Assembly (NCBI RefSeq): GCF_938030145.1
Contig: NZ_CALHGM010000040.1
Coordinates: forward strand, 85,457-149,456
Reading direction: 5' to 3'
DNA length: 64,000 nucleotides
Source of the DNA: an uncultured Campylobacter sp.
GTDB lineage: Bacteria > Campylobacterota > Campylobacteria > Campylobacterales > Campylobacteraceae
Shown here: piece after piece, positions 16,671-25,123 of the stretch
Numbering within the stretch: the stretch's first letter is position 1
How the letters are laid out: each line of letters starts with the position of its first letter
Notes under the pieces: generated by a model
Database searches by the model: none
What the model was told of the DNA's origin: nothing
Seen by the model: only the letters and a program-made list of their open reading frames with translations
Program-made: the position numbers and the translations under genes

Positions 16671-18310
16671 GATTTTTTCTCCGCTATTTGAGCTTGTTTA
16701 TGCCTAGCAAAGGCTTTATTGATGACATATTGCTGGATAATGGAGCAGAAGTTATTGACCGTCCAGTATAGCGTAAGACCCGCCGGGAACATCACAAAAA
16801 ATACCGTAAAAATAAGAGGCAAGAATTTCATCATCTTCTCTTGCATCGGATCGGTAAATGTAGTCGGAGTAATCTTTTGCTGCAAAAACATCAAAATTCC
16901 CATCGTAATCGGCAGGATGTAATATGGATCTTTAAGCGACAGATCGTGGATCCACAGCGCCCATTCAGCGCCCTTTAGCTCGATCGCGTTAAGCAAAACG
17001 CGGTAGATCGCGAAAAATACCGGTATTTGAAGCAGGATCGGTAAGCAACCGCCCATCGGATTGGCGCCGTTTTTCTTATACAGATCCATCATATGCATCT
17101 GCAGCTTCTGCTTATCGTCCTTATATTTCTCCTGAAGTTCCTTCATCTTAGGCGCCAGATCTTTTAGCTTATTCATAGATAGCATTCCCTTGTAACTTAG
17201 CGGGAATAAGATTAGGCGGATGATGAGCGTAAGCACTACGATCGACCAGCCCCAGTTACCGATATAGCCGTGCAACCAGTTTAGAAATTTAAACATCGGG
17301 CGAGCGATGAAGGTAAACCAGCCGTATTCGATAATGTGCGTAAGAGTAGGATTTATCGAGCTTAGCGTTGCGTGATCTTTCGCGCCGATATAGCCCGTAA
17401 GACTAAGATCGCCGTCTGAGCCTATGAAAACCTGCGAAATTTTATCTGCGTCAGTCACGGTCGCATTCAAGCTCTCTCCGTAAAATAGCGTCGTATAATA
17501 ACGATCCGAGCTCGCAGCGATATTTGCGCCACTTATTCGCTCGTTTTTATCCACGTCGCCATCTTTAAAAATTTCTACGCTTTCGTTTATAGCCTGCGAG
17601 CCCGTAAAAAATGAAGTGATTTTATCTGAAATTCCAGCTTCGCCCGGTTTTCCAACGATGACGCCGTGAACCGTATAGCTATCTACTTCTACGTTCGGGC
17701 GCGAGCCGGGGCTGATAAAATAATGCGCATTGCCGCTTAACTTCAGATCCAATTTATAACTACCATTTGGATAAAAGGTAAGAATTTTATTTATGCTAAC
17801 GGCGCCTAAACTTTGACTTAATGTAACACTAGCCTCTCCGTTTCGTACGTCAAGCTCGTTAGATGAGGCGCTGTAAGGAGTATCGAAAGCCATCGCATTC
17901 AACGCCGCGTCCTCAAAGCGCATCTCAAGCGGTTTAGAATGTGATTTAGGATCAATTAAATTTATCGCATCGCCGTTTTCGTCACGGAATTTAGCATCAT
18001 TTAGCACATACGAGCTTATGCGACCGAGCCCGTCGATCGTGAAATTTGCTTCTTTGCCAACCACGCGCACTAACGGTGCAGAGATGGAATTTGTGGTATT
18101 TAAATTCGCTCCCTGCGCGCTCACGCCAGCAGCGGTAGTTTGCGGAGCGGACTTGGCGGCATTTTTTTGCGCGATTTGCGCTGCGGTTGCGTTTGCCTCC
18201 ATAGCGGCGCGAATTTTTGATAAATAAAAATGATCGTAAGCTACGAAAAATATGAGCGCAGTTGCTATTGCGATAGCAAGGCGCTTTGATTGAGGAAGTT
18301 TATCTAGCAC
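16667..18310 (-). CDS. yidC: Membrane protein insertase YidC
   Basis: YidC inserts membrane proteins alone or with the Sec translocon. The 547-residue protein has an N-terminal membrane segment (about residues 11-27) and a large periplasmic beta domain. The C-terminal five-TM insertase core starts near WFTFIARPMFKFLNWLHGYIGNWG, with the cytoplasmic KMKELQEKYKDDKQKLQ helical hairpin and GGCLPILLQIPVFFAIY. A stretch of Ala/Asn/Thr-rich sequence after the first membrane segment (about 37-75) is variable in this family. It overlaps the yidD stop by one base and jag by four. Confidence 0.97.
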   Translation of the reverse strand: MLDKLPQSKRLAIAIATALIFFVAYDHFYLSKIRAAMEANATAAQIAQKNAAKSAPQTTAAGVSAQGANLNTTNSISAPLVRVVGKEANFTIDGLGRISSYVLNDAKFRDENGDAINLIDPKSHSKPLEMRFEDAALNAMAFDTPYSASSNELDVRNGEASVTLSQSLGAVSINKILTFYPNGSYKLDLKLSGNAHYFISPGSRPNVEVDSYTVHGVIVGKPGEAGISDKITSFFTGSQAINESVEIFKDGDVDKNERISGANIAASSDRYYTTLFYGESLNATVTDADKISQVFIGSDGDLSLTGYIGAKDHATLSSINPTLTHIIEYGWFTFIARPMFKFLNWLHGYIGNWGWSIVVLTLIIRLILFPLSYKGMLSMNKLKDLAPKMKELQEKYKDDKQKLQMHMMDLYKKNGANPMGGCLPILLQIPVFFAIYRVLLNAIELKGAEWALWIHDLSLKDPYYILPITMGILMFLQQKITPTTFTDPMQEKMMKFLPLIFTVFFVMFPAGLTLYWTVNNFCSIIQQYVINKAFARHKQAQIAEKKS

Positions 18311-18654
18311 TATTTTTCTCCTAGTCGTATGACGTAATATCTATTTTTTTTATATGGTATGAACCAAAGCTTAAATTTCTGCGCGCGCGCGTTAAAGCCG
18401 CCTTCGCAGGCTTTTGAAAATACGCAAAATTTAAAATTTTGCGCGATTATCGGATAATCTATGCCACCGCTAAAGAGCGGATTGCATCTTAAAATTCTAG
18501 CCGTTACAGCGCAGAGCGCGCCAAAGGCGCCGTTAAACTTAAACTCATAAAGCGCATATTCCGAACAGCTCGGATAGTAGCGGCAACAGCGCGGAAACGC
18601 GGGCGAAATGAATTTTTGGTAAAACCCGATCGCGGCTATAAAAAATCTCTTCAT
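18310..18654 (-). CDS. yidD: Membrane protein insertion efficiency factor YidD
   Basis: The 114-residue protein carries the family signature FYQKFISPAFPRCCRYYPSC followed by SEYALYEF and RILRCNPLFSGGIDY. It assists YidC-dependent insertion at the inner membrane. The start overlaps the rnpA stop by ATGA. The C-terminal 35 residues, rich in Phe and Lys, extend beyond the most conserved part. Confidence 0.95.
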   Translation of the reverse strand: MKRFFIAAIGFYQKFISPAFPRCCRYYPSCSEYALYEFKFNGAFGALCAVTARILRCNPLFSGGIDYPIIAQNFKFCVFSKACEGGFNARAQKFKLWFIPYKKNRYYVIRLGEK

Positions 18655-18986
18655 TTTACTGCGCCGATCTTTTTAAACGCCCATTTTAAATTTCGCTCAA
18701 TGTCTTCAAAGCTCATATCTACGATCCGCTTTTTTGCGATTAATATAAAAATTCCGCTAACAATGGCGTCTTTTTGATTATAAAACGCGGCGCGCAAACG
18801 CCTTTTAGCGTAATTTCGCGTAACTGAATTGCCTATTTTTTTGCTGGCGACCGCGCTAAATCTGCGTTGCTCGCTCGCCAAAAAATACACGACGGCGCAT
18901 TCGCAATGCCACTTTGCTGCACTTTTATAAACCTCCGAAAAAACCCTGCTATCGCTTATTGCAGCAAATTCGCCTACGCAGCCAAT
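18651..18986 (-). CDS. rnpA: Ribonuclease P protein component, start codon unusual
   Basis: RnpA is the protein cofactor of RNase P, which matures tRNA 5' ends. The conserved core VASKKIGNSVTRNYAKRRLRAAF is clear, and the C-terminal NLKWAFKKIG fits Campylobacter homologues. The first canonical start in frame is GTG at 18890 (79 residues), but the frame is open further upstream and reads FSEVYKSAAKWHCECAVVYF, which is the normal RnpA N-terminus. No ATG, GTG or TTG exists between that segment and the upstream in-frame stop. The best candidate is ATT at 18986, inside the end of rpmH, with AAGG about 10 nt ahead. The extent given here assumes that start and is uncertain. Confidence 0.8.
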   Translation of the reverse strand: MGCVGEFAAISDSRVFSEVYKSAAKWHCECAVVYFLASEQRRFSAVASKKIGNSVTRNYAKRRLRAAFYNQKDAIVSGIFILIAKKRIVDMSFEDIERNLKWAFKKIGAVK

Positions 18987-19108
18987 CTTCTTCTGCCTTT
19001 AGCGCGTCTTGCACTTAAAACTCTGCGACCGTTTTTTGTTTTCATACGGACGCGAAAGCCGTGAGTACGCTTTTTAGGGGTATTGTGGGGTTGGTACGTT
19101 CTTTTCAT
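18974..19108 (-). CDS. rpmH: 50S ribosomal protein L34
   Basis: This 44-residue protein starts MKRTYQPHNTPKKRTHGFRV and ends in a lysine/arginine-rich tail (GRRVLSARRAKGRRRLAA), the full and highly conserved L34 sequence. AAGGA lies about 8 nt before the ATG, and a TATAAAAT -10 box lies upstream. It heads the rpmH-rnpA-yidD-yidC-jag-mnmE cluster. Its 3' end overlaps the probable rnpA start. Confidence 0.97.
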   Translation of the reverse strand: MKRTYQPHNTPKKRTHGFRVRMKTKNGRRVLSARRAKGRRRLAA

Positions 19109-19139
19109 AACTGTTCCTTTAAGAAAATGTAAAGCGGAG

Positions 19140-19147
19140 ATTTTATA
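19140..19147 (-). promoter_or_regulatory. Probable -10 box of the rpmH operon
   Basis: TATAAAAT lies 31 bp upstream of the rpmH start on the minus strand and is preceded by AT-rich sequence rather than a clear -35 box, as is usual for Campylobacter sigma-70 promoters. The call rests on the box and position only. Confidence 0.5.
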
Positions 19148-19183
19148 GAAACTTTACTTAAAAACCGATAAACAAAAGCAGCC

Positions 19184-19537
19184 CTAGCGCCGATAAGCGT
19201 CGCCTTGCAGCTTTTTACGGCGCAGTTTTAAGTCTTGCTCATTTTTATTGTTTCGCTCCTTGATATCTTGCATCGGCTGTTTTTTCATCGAAAAATCATC
19301 GTGGTCGCCTACGCCTTTTGATTCACGTTGCAAATTATTTTGCAGGCTTTGCCTATCTAGTTCATTTTTTTGACGATTTAGCATAATTTCATTATGGTTT
19401 TTCTCAAATTCTGATTGTTTATCGTTCGCAACGTAAGCGCTGGCACCAAAGCTTACTGAGTCATCTTGCGCGCTTAGTGCCGTGGAATCAGCAAATATTG
19501 CGCCGCAAAGCAGCCAAAATATCAAAGCCTTTTTCAT
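19184..19537 (-). CDS. Small exported protein next to the MacAB-type exporter
   Basis: The 117-residue protein begins with a signal peptide (MKKALIFWLLCGAIFADS). The mature part is charged, Gln/Lys/Asn-rich and probably helical, without cysteine. Its ATG overlaps the stop of the outer-membrane component gene by ATGA, so it belongs to the exporter operon. I do not recognise a family. A periplasmic accessory role is inferred only from linkage. Confidence 0.7.
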   Translation of the reverse strand: MKKALIFWLLCGAIFADSTALSAQDDSVSFGASAYVANDKQSEFEKNHNEIMLNRQKNELDRQSLQNNLQRESKGVGDHDDFSMKKQPMQDIKERNNKNEQDLKLRRKKLQGDAYRR

Positions 19538-20892
19538 TTGCGTTTAAATTTGCCTGCCATTGCGCGATAGATCGCTGCCTCGTTTTGAAGCGTCAAATAT
19601 CTTTGATTTAGCTCGTTTATCTTGGCATTTACGGCGTCGGTGCGGGCTTCTAGCATATCCTTCAGCTCACTTGAGCCAGCTTCGTATTTCGCGGCGTAAA
19701 GATCGGCAATGCGCGCCTTTTCATCGTAAGCAGCGCTTAAATTTTTAAGGCTAGCCAGATTGATCTGGTAAATTCTATATAAATTTAGCACCTCATTCGT
19801 AGCGTTAGAGAGCGTCTGTTCGTAATTTACGACGTTTTTGCGAAAAGCGATCTCTGAAATTTTAAGGCGGTTTTCAACCCTCGCATAATCCAAAAACGGC
19901 AGACTTATGCTTACGTTGCCACTTAAAAAATTTAGCTTGAAGCTATCGTTAGCGCTCACGCCTTGCCCATTAGTAAGCCCTGCGCCCAAATTCACGCTAG
20001 GAAAGAAATTTAACTTAGCGGTCTGTTCGTCGTAAAAGCTGGAATTTAGCCTAGCGATCGCAGCTCTAATGTCGGGGCGGTTAGCAAGCGCTGTGTAAGG
20101 TACATTTAGATCAACGCCTTGGAATTCTATGGAATTTATTGAATCTGTGTTATCATCAAATTGCAAGCTGGAGGAGATGAGATTTCTCATATATTTATGA
20201 TTATCCTCAATATTTTTTTGAATGCTTAATACCTTGTTTTCAAGCCCTAGAATAGAATTTTGAATCTGCCTGTAATCAAGCTGTTCGGACTTGCCGTAAT
20301 CGTATTTTGCCTTGATTATTTTTTCGATCTCGCGGTAATCGCTTAAATTCTGTTTTGTCCATTTTAGCGAATCGTTTAGATAAAGCATCTCAAAGTAGCC
20401 GCTTACGACAGAATTTATAAGAGTCAGGCGAGTATTTTCAAGGTCAAACTCGCTGGCTTTAGCGTTCCAGCCCTCGGCATTTACCGCCGAGCGGATCTTG
20501 CCGAAAAGATCAAGCTCATAGCTTACGTTAAAGCCCGAACTATAGGTTTTGTTCCAATTCGAGCCGGTGCTTATGTCGCGATTAGCGCCCGCACTCCACG
20601 AGCTACTTAGCGTAGGAAAAAGATCAGCCCTGCTTAGCCCTAAATTTGCATAAGCACTCTCAACATTTAAAGCCGCTGTTTTTAGATCGTAGTTATTCGC
20701 AAGGGCTTGATCTACAAGCTTATTTAGGTACGATTCGCCATATTTTTTATACCACAGCGTATCGATTTCATAGCTTGCATTTTCGTCCTTGAAATGCTCT
20801 ACAGGTTTAAATTCGACCTCACTTTGATTTGAGGCGCAACCGCCAATAAAAACAGCTAAAATGCCGCTTAAAATTACTTTGGAATTTATCAT
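19534..20892 (-). CDS. TolC/NodT-family outer membrane efflux lipoprotein
   Basis: The 452-residue protein has a lipoprotein signal ending FIGGC and the duplicated helical repeats of outer-membrane efflux factors. Examples are ALANNYDLKTAALNVESAYANLGLSRADLFPTLS-type segments and the second-half counterpart beginning ALANRPDIRAAIARLNSS. It would form the outer-membrane channel for the MacA-MacB pair encoded just upstream. It lies 13 bp after the macB-like gene and overlaps the small exported protein. The substrate of the system is unknown. Confidence 0.9.
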   Translation of the reverse strand: MINSKVILSGILAVFIGGCASNQSEVEFKPVEHFKDENASYEIDTLWYKKYGESYLNKLVDQALANNYDLKTAALNVESAYANLGLSRADLFPTLSSSWSAGANRDISTGSNWNKTYSSGFNVSYELDLFGKIRSAVNAEGWNAKASEFDLENTRLTLINSVVSGYFEMLYLNDSLKWTKQNLSDYREIEKIIKAKYDYGKSEQLDYRQIQNSILGLENKVLSIQKNIEDNHKYMRNLISSSLQFDDNTDSINSIEFQGVDLNVPYTALANRPDIRAAIARLNSSFYDEQTAKLNFFPSVNLGAGLTNGQGVSANDSFKLNFLSGNVSISLPFLDYARVENRLKISEIAFRKNVVNYEQTLSNATNEVLNLYRIYQINLASLKNLSAAYDEKARIADLYAAKYEAGSSELKDMLEARTDAVNAKINELNQRYLTLQNEAAIYRAMAGKFKRK

Positions 20893-20905
20893 TTTCTCTC
20901 CTTGT

Positions 20906-22846
20906 TTATTCTTGTGCTAAAGCATCTATCGGATTTAATCTGCTGGCGTTTCTTGCCGGCAAATAGCCGAAAACTATACCGATCGCGGACGACGCCGCAA
21001 AGGCGATCACGAAGGGCGCAGTAGTAAATTTCATCGCAAAATCCGGGCTTATGGTATTAAACGCAAATCCAAGCGCCAAAGCGATTAAAATTCCTAAAGC
21101 TCCGCCCAGCGAGCAAAGCAAGATCGCCTCTATCAAAAACTGCTGCAAGATATTGGATTGCTTCGCGCCGATCGCCATTCTGATGCCGATCTCGCGCGTG
21201 CGCTCGGTAACGCTTACGAGCATGATATTCATCACGCCGATGCCGCCGACGACGAGCGAGATAACCGCAATCGATGAGATCAAAATCGTCATCGTGCCGG
21301 TAGTGCTTTGTATTGTTTGTTTGATAGTATCTGCGTTCATCGTATGAAAATCCCGCGAGCCGTGTCTTTGGATAAGTAGCTGAGTTAGGCTCTCTTCAGC
21401 CACTTGAGTATTGACATCGTCTTTTATTTTGATGGTGATAGAGCTGATTTTTCGATTGCCCGTGATTTTATTCATCACAGTTGAGTACGGCGCGTAAATT
21501 CTTAAATTTTCGTTGCTTCCGAAGGCGTTCTCATCCTTACCCGAAACTCCTATGATCTTAAGTGGCTTACCCGAAAATAAAATCGTCTTGCCAATAGGAT
21601 CGGAATTTTTAAAAAACGTTTTTTTAGTGTTTGGATCGATAATCGCGACAGAGGCAGAATTTTTAATATCGTCGTCGCTAAAATTTCTACCATCCTCTAT
21701 ATCTATGCCATTAACTGCCAAAGAATTCACGCCGCCGCCGCGCAGTTGAGCCTTGGAGCTTAAATTAGCATATGTTGCCGTACCGCTTGCAGAAGCATTT
21801 GGTGTAGCGTAATCGACGTAGGGCTGGCGCGCCAAAACTTTAGAATCGCTTATCGTAAGGGTGCTCACAAAGCCTGCTCGCACGTCGCCGAAATTTTTAC
21901 CGGGAAAGATATCGATCGTATTGGTGCCAATTTTACGGATCTCGGATAAAATTTTCTCCTCCGAACCCTTACCAAGAGCTACTACGCAGATAACAGACGC
22001 GATGCCGATGATGATGCCTAACATCGTCAAAATCGATCTTAGTTTATGCGAAAATATCGCGCTAATCGACATTTTAAAGCTTTCGATGAGCTGATCTTTG
22101 CAAAATATAAAGGAATTTTTCGTTTTAATCTCCTCTTTTTTGCGCTCAAAAACCCGTTCCGCCTTTCTTTTATCGCTTAAAATTCTACCGTCTTTTATCT
22201 CGATGATACGATCCGCAAATTCCGCAATATGCGCATCGTGCGTAACTATGATGATGGTGTGGCCCTCTTTGTGTAGCGCCGTTAAAATTTGCATCACCGT
22301 CTCACCGCTTTTGCTATCAAGCGCGCCGGTGGGCTCGTCGGCCAAAATCACTTCGCCGCCGTTTATCAGAGCGCGGGCGATACTTACTCGCTGCTGCTGC
22401 CCGCCGCTAAGCTTGCTCGGTAAATTTTTAATGCGATCCCCAAGCTCCAGCTTATCCAAAAGCTCCACCGCCCGTTTCGTCCGTTCGCTCGCCCCTACGC
22501 CCGCATACACCGCAGGCAGCGAGACGTTTGCGGTCGCATCCATCGTAGCGATGAGATTGTATTTTTGAAAGACGAAGCCGAATTTTTTACTTCTAAGTGC
22601 TGCGAGCTCGTCGCCGCTTAAATTCGCGGTCTCGCGACATTCGATCTTGTAGCTTCCGCTGCTTGGCGTATCGATGCAGCCGATTATATTCATCAGCGTC
22701 GATTTCCCACTTCCGGATTGCCCGATTATCGATATAAACTCGCCCGCTTCGATATTTAAACTTACGTCTTTTAGGACGTGGATTTCGTTATCGCCGAGAA
22801 TGAATTTTTTGTTTATATCTTTAAGCTCTAGCATCTTTAACACCAT
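20906..22846 (-). CDS. macB: MacB-type ABC exporter (ATPase-permease fusion)
   Basis: The 646-residue protein fuses an N-terminal ABC ATPase to a MacB/FtsX permease. The ATPase has Walker A GQSGSGKSTLMN, signature LSGGQQQRVSIARAL and Walker B VILADEPTGALD. The permease has one TM, a large periplasmic domain and three C-terminal TM segments including VSVTERTREIGIRMAIGAK. This is a mechanotransmission-type exporter acting with MacA and a TolC channel. A second ATG at 22834 (MLELKDINKKF) is an equally good start, since neither has a strong ribosome-binding site. The operon context makes the function clear, while macrolides or other substrates are not shown. Confidence 0.92.
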   Translation of the reverse strand: MVLKMLELKDINKKFILGDNEIHVLKDVSLNIEAGEFISIIGQSGSGKSTLMNIIGCIDTPSSGSYKIECRETANLSGDELAALRSKKFGFVFQKYNLIATMDATANVSLPAVYAGVGASERTKRAVELLDKLELGDRIKNLPSKLSGGQQQRVSIARALINGGEVILADEPTGALDSKSGETVMQILTALHKEGHTIIIVTHDAHIAEFADRIIEIKDGRILSDKRKAERVFERKKEEIKTKNSFIFCKDQLIESFKMSISAIFSHKLRSILTMLGIIIGIASVICVVALGKGSEEKILSEIRKIGTNTIDIFPGKNFGDVRAGFVSTLTISDSKVLARQPYVDYATPNASASGTATYANLSSKAQLRGGGVNSLAVNGIDIEDGRNFSDDDIKNSASVAIIDPNTKKTFFKNSDPIGKTILFSGKPLKIIGVSGKDENAFGSNENLRIYAPYSTVMNKITGNRKISSITIKIKDDVNTQVAEESLTQLLIQRHGSRDFHTMNADTIKQTIQSTTGTMTILISSIAVISLVVGGIGVMNIMLVSVTERTREIGIRMAIGAKQSNILQQFLIEAILLCSLGGALGILIALALGFAFNTISPDFAMKFTTAPFVIAFAASSAIGIVFGYLPARNASRLNPIDALAQE

Positions 22847-22856
22847 AAAATTTTAA

Positions 22857-24038
22857 CTAAAACACCATCGGAGGTCCGTCCATATTTAACGGTGCGGCTT
22901 TTCCGTCAGCGATAAGCACCTCATCTTTTTCATCCAAACCGCTTAAAATTTCAGTATTCAAATCGTCGCTGACGCCCGTTTTTACGTATCGCTGCTCGGG
23001 CTCTTTGCCGTTAAGCACCGTGACGTAATCGCCTTTCGCGTCGCGCTTGATAACGGAGGTAGGTAGGTAGCTCGTATTGTTCGCTTCGCTTACGATTATG
23101 TTGTTTTCGGTCGTCATTCCGATTTTTAAAAAATCATTTTCATTGTCTACGAGCATCTTTGCGTAAAAATAGATCGCGCTGTCGCTGCTACTGGAGGATG
23201 AAGAGCCACTGGAAGTTTTATCGTAAGTTCCGTCGCTAAGCGTAGTAAGACCGGGGTCGATCTTGTAAATTTTAGCCTTTTTGATATTATCCAGATCTGA
23301 TAATATGGAGTATTCTACGTCCATTCCGACCTTTACTTTGGATATATCGCCCTCTGCGATTTGCATCTTGATCTCCATCTTGCTTAGATCGGCGATCTTT
23401 ACGATCGTAGGCGTGGTTTGGTTGGAATTTACCGTTTTGCCCTCCTCTACCGGCATTGAAACGATCGTACCGCTTATCGGAGCCGTGATCTTGGTGTAGC
23501 CGAAATTCGTCTCCGCGGTGCTTAGCTGAAGTTTGGTCTGCTCGATCTGCGCCTCGATCTGCTTCTGCTCGGCCTCTTTTAAAGCGGCGCTATTTTTAGC
23601 ATTTTCCACCGCCTCTTTGGAAGCGGCGTTTCTTTTATACAGCTGCAATTCGCGGTTATACTGCGTTTTGGCGTTTGCCGCGACGATCTTTGCAGAAGCC
23701 AAATTTGCTTCGTGGATCAGAAGCTGCGCCTTTTGCTGCGCGATCTCGTTTTCTTGAGCAACCGAGTCGATCTGTGCGATCATATCACCTTTTTGAACCT
23801 TATCGCCCACTTTGACGTAGAGCTTTTTGATCTGTCCGCTTACCTGCGCGCCCACGTCTACCAAATCCCTGGCATAAACCTCTCCCGCAGCCGTCACCGT
23901 GCCTCTGATACTGCCCTTCTCAAGCCTTGTGGTGAGGGCTTTCGGTGCCTCTTCTTGCTTAAAAAATTTACCGTATAAAAAATATATCGCAATAAAGATA
24001 AGTACGATAGAGACGATAAATTTCAAGGTTTTTTTCAT
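22857..24038 (-). CDS. macA: MacA-type periplasmic adaptor (membrane fusion protein)
   Basis: The 393-residue protein starts with a membrane anchor (about residues 8-24). A biotinyl-lipoyl-like half (GAQVSGQIKKLYVKVGDKVQKGD) and a long helical hairpin (about 95-170) follow. The second lipoyl half reads ITAPISGTIVSMPVEEG, and beta-barrel and membrane-proximal domains end the protein. It links the MacB-type ATPase to the outer-membrane channel. A serine-rich run of about ten residues (near residue 278) is an odd local feature. It is the first gene of the exporter operon. Confidence 0.92.
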   Translation of the reverse strand: MKKTLKFIVSIVLIFIAIYFLYGKFFKQEEAPKALTTRLEKGSIRGTVTAAGEVYARDLVDVGAQVSGQIKKLYVKVGDKVQKGDMIAQIDSVAQENEIAQQKAQLLIHEANLASAKIVAANAKTQYNRELQLYKRNAASKEAVENAKNSAALKEAEQKQIEAQIEQTKLQLSTAETNFGYTKITAPISGTIVSMPVEEGKTVNSNQTTPTIVKIADLSKMEIKMQIAEGDISKVKVGMDVEYSILSDLDNIKKAKIYKIDPGLTTLSDGTYDKTSSGSSSSSSSDSAIYFYAKMLVDNENDFLKIGMTTENNIIVSEANNTSYLPTSVIKRDAKGDYVTVLNGKEPEQRYVKTGVSDDLNTEILSGLDEKDEVLIADGKAAPLNMDGPPMVF

Positions 24039-24102
24039 TTTGCCAACTTCAAATAAAATAAGAGCTAATTCTAATGTAAAAATATAAAATTTTAGTTAAA
24101 TA

Positions 24103-24972
24103 CTAAATTCTTTGCTCGCGCAGGGCGTAAAATTTCATAATCTTTTTATGCAAAATTAGCGAAACGTAAATCAGCGCCGAGCCCGCAAGCAGGCGCGCTA
24201 TATCGGCGTCCTTTTGCCAAAATACTAAATTTACGACGATCGCTGCGGGGATGAGCGCGTTATTCATAATCGCAAGCACGCCGCTATCGACTTCGCATGC
24301 GCCTTTATTCCACAAAAAATACCCCAAAGCGCTAGCTACCGTACCCAGATACACGATCACCGCGCCCTGCGAGAAGCTGGGATTAAATTTAGAAAAATCC
24401 CCGAGCACGATCGCGGCAATCGCCGTAACGGCGGTGGCCCCCATGAAAAAGTAGCCGAAAAGCTCCTTCTGCTCGCTAAAGCCGTGGCGCTCCAGCATAA
24501 ATTTATACGCGCTCTGCCCGAGCCCGAAGCATAAATTTGCGCCTTGTACGAGCAAGAAACCCGTCAAAAACTCAGAATTTATCGCGCCGAATTTTATCAC
24601 CAGGGCACCTAGCACCGCGACTGCGACGCTGAAAAGGTATAACGCGCGAAATCTAAGCTTAAGCGCGTCGTAAAGTAACGTCACGTAAAACGGAGTAAAT
24701 ATCGTAAAAAGCGCCACTTCATAGACCTTCAAATACGCAAAGCTGCGGTAGTAGAAGATATACATCACGCCGATCTGCACGGCGCCCACGGCGCAAATTT
24801 TAAGCGCTAAAGTGGGATTTACGCCGCGAAATTTCATAAATGGCAAAAAACAAATTAGTGCCAACGATACGCGCGAAAATGCCAAATACGCGCTGTCTAT
24901 GCCGCGCAAAAACTCGCCTATCAAAGAGAAACTAAAAGCCCAAATACAAGTAACCAAAATCAGTTTTTTCAA
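24103..24972 (-). CDS. EamA/DMT-family transporter
   Basis: The 289-residue protein has about ten membrane segments in two five-TM EamA repeats, the drug/metabolite transporter fold. The second half includes VVIYLGTVASALGYFLWNKG-type sequence, which is typical. The start is TTG, and its ribosome-binding sequence AGGCGGA lies within one arm of a perfect hairpin. It is transcribed away from glmU. The exported or imported substrate is unknown. Confidence 0.85.
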   Translation of the reverse strand: MKKLILVTCIWAFSFSLIGEFLRGIDSAYLAFSRVSLALICFLPFMKFRGVNPTLALKICAVGAVQIGVMYIFYYRSFAYLKVYEVALFTIFTPFYVTLLYDALKLRFRALYLFSVAVAVLGALVIKFGAINSEFLTGFLLVQGANLCFGLGQSAYKFMLERHGFSEQKELFGYFFMGATAVTAIAAIVLGDFSKFNPSFSQGAVIVYLGTVASALGYFLWNKGACEVDSGVLAIMNNALIPAAIVVNLVFWQKDADIARLLAGSALIYVSLILHKKIMKFYALREQRI

Positions 24973-24975
24973 AAC

Positions 24976-25005
24976 GTCCGCCTAAGCTTTAAAATTTAGG
25001 CGGAC
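24976..25005 (-). promoter_or_regulatory. Perfect hairpin covering the EamA gene ribosome-binding site
   Basis: Two 10-bp arms, GTCCGCCTAA (24976-24985) and TTAGGCGGAC (24996-25005), pair perfectly around a 10-base AT loop. On the minus strand the 3' arm contains AGGCGGA, which ends about 3 nt before the TTG start. In RNA the hairpin would hide the ribosome-binding site. TAAAAT-like boxes lie just upstream (25006-25021). Confidence 0.5.
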
Positions 25006-25123
25006 ATTTTATAAAATTTTAGTTAAATTTGGGATTTAAATTTCGCCCACGCAGCATAAATTTAGGTTTTTATTTATTTTAAATGTGTTAAAATTATCCG
25101 ATTTTTGAAATTTAAGGGTAAAA

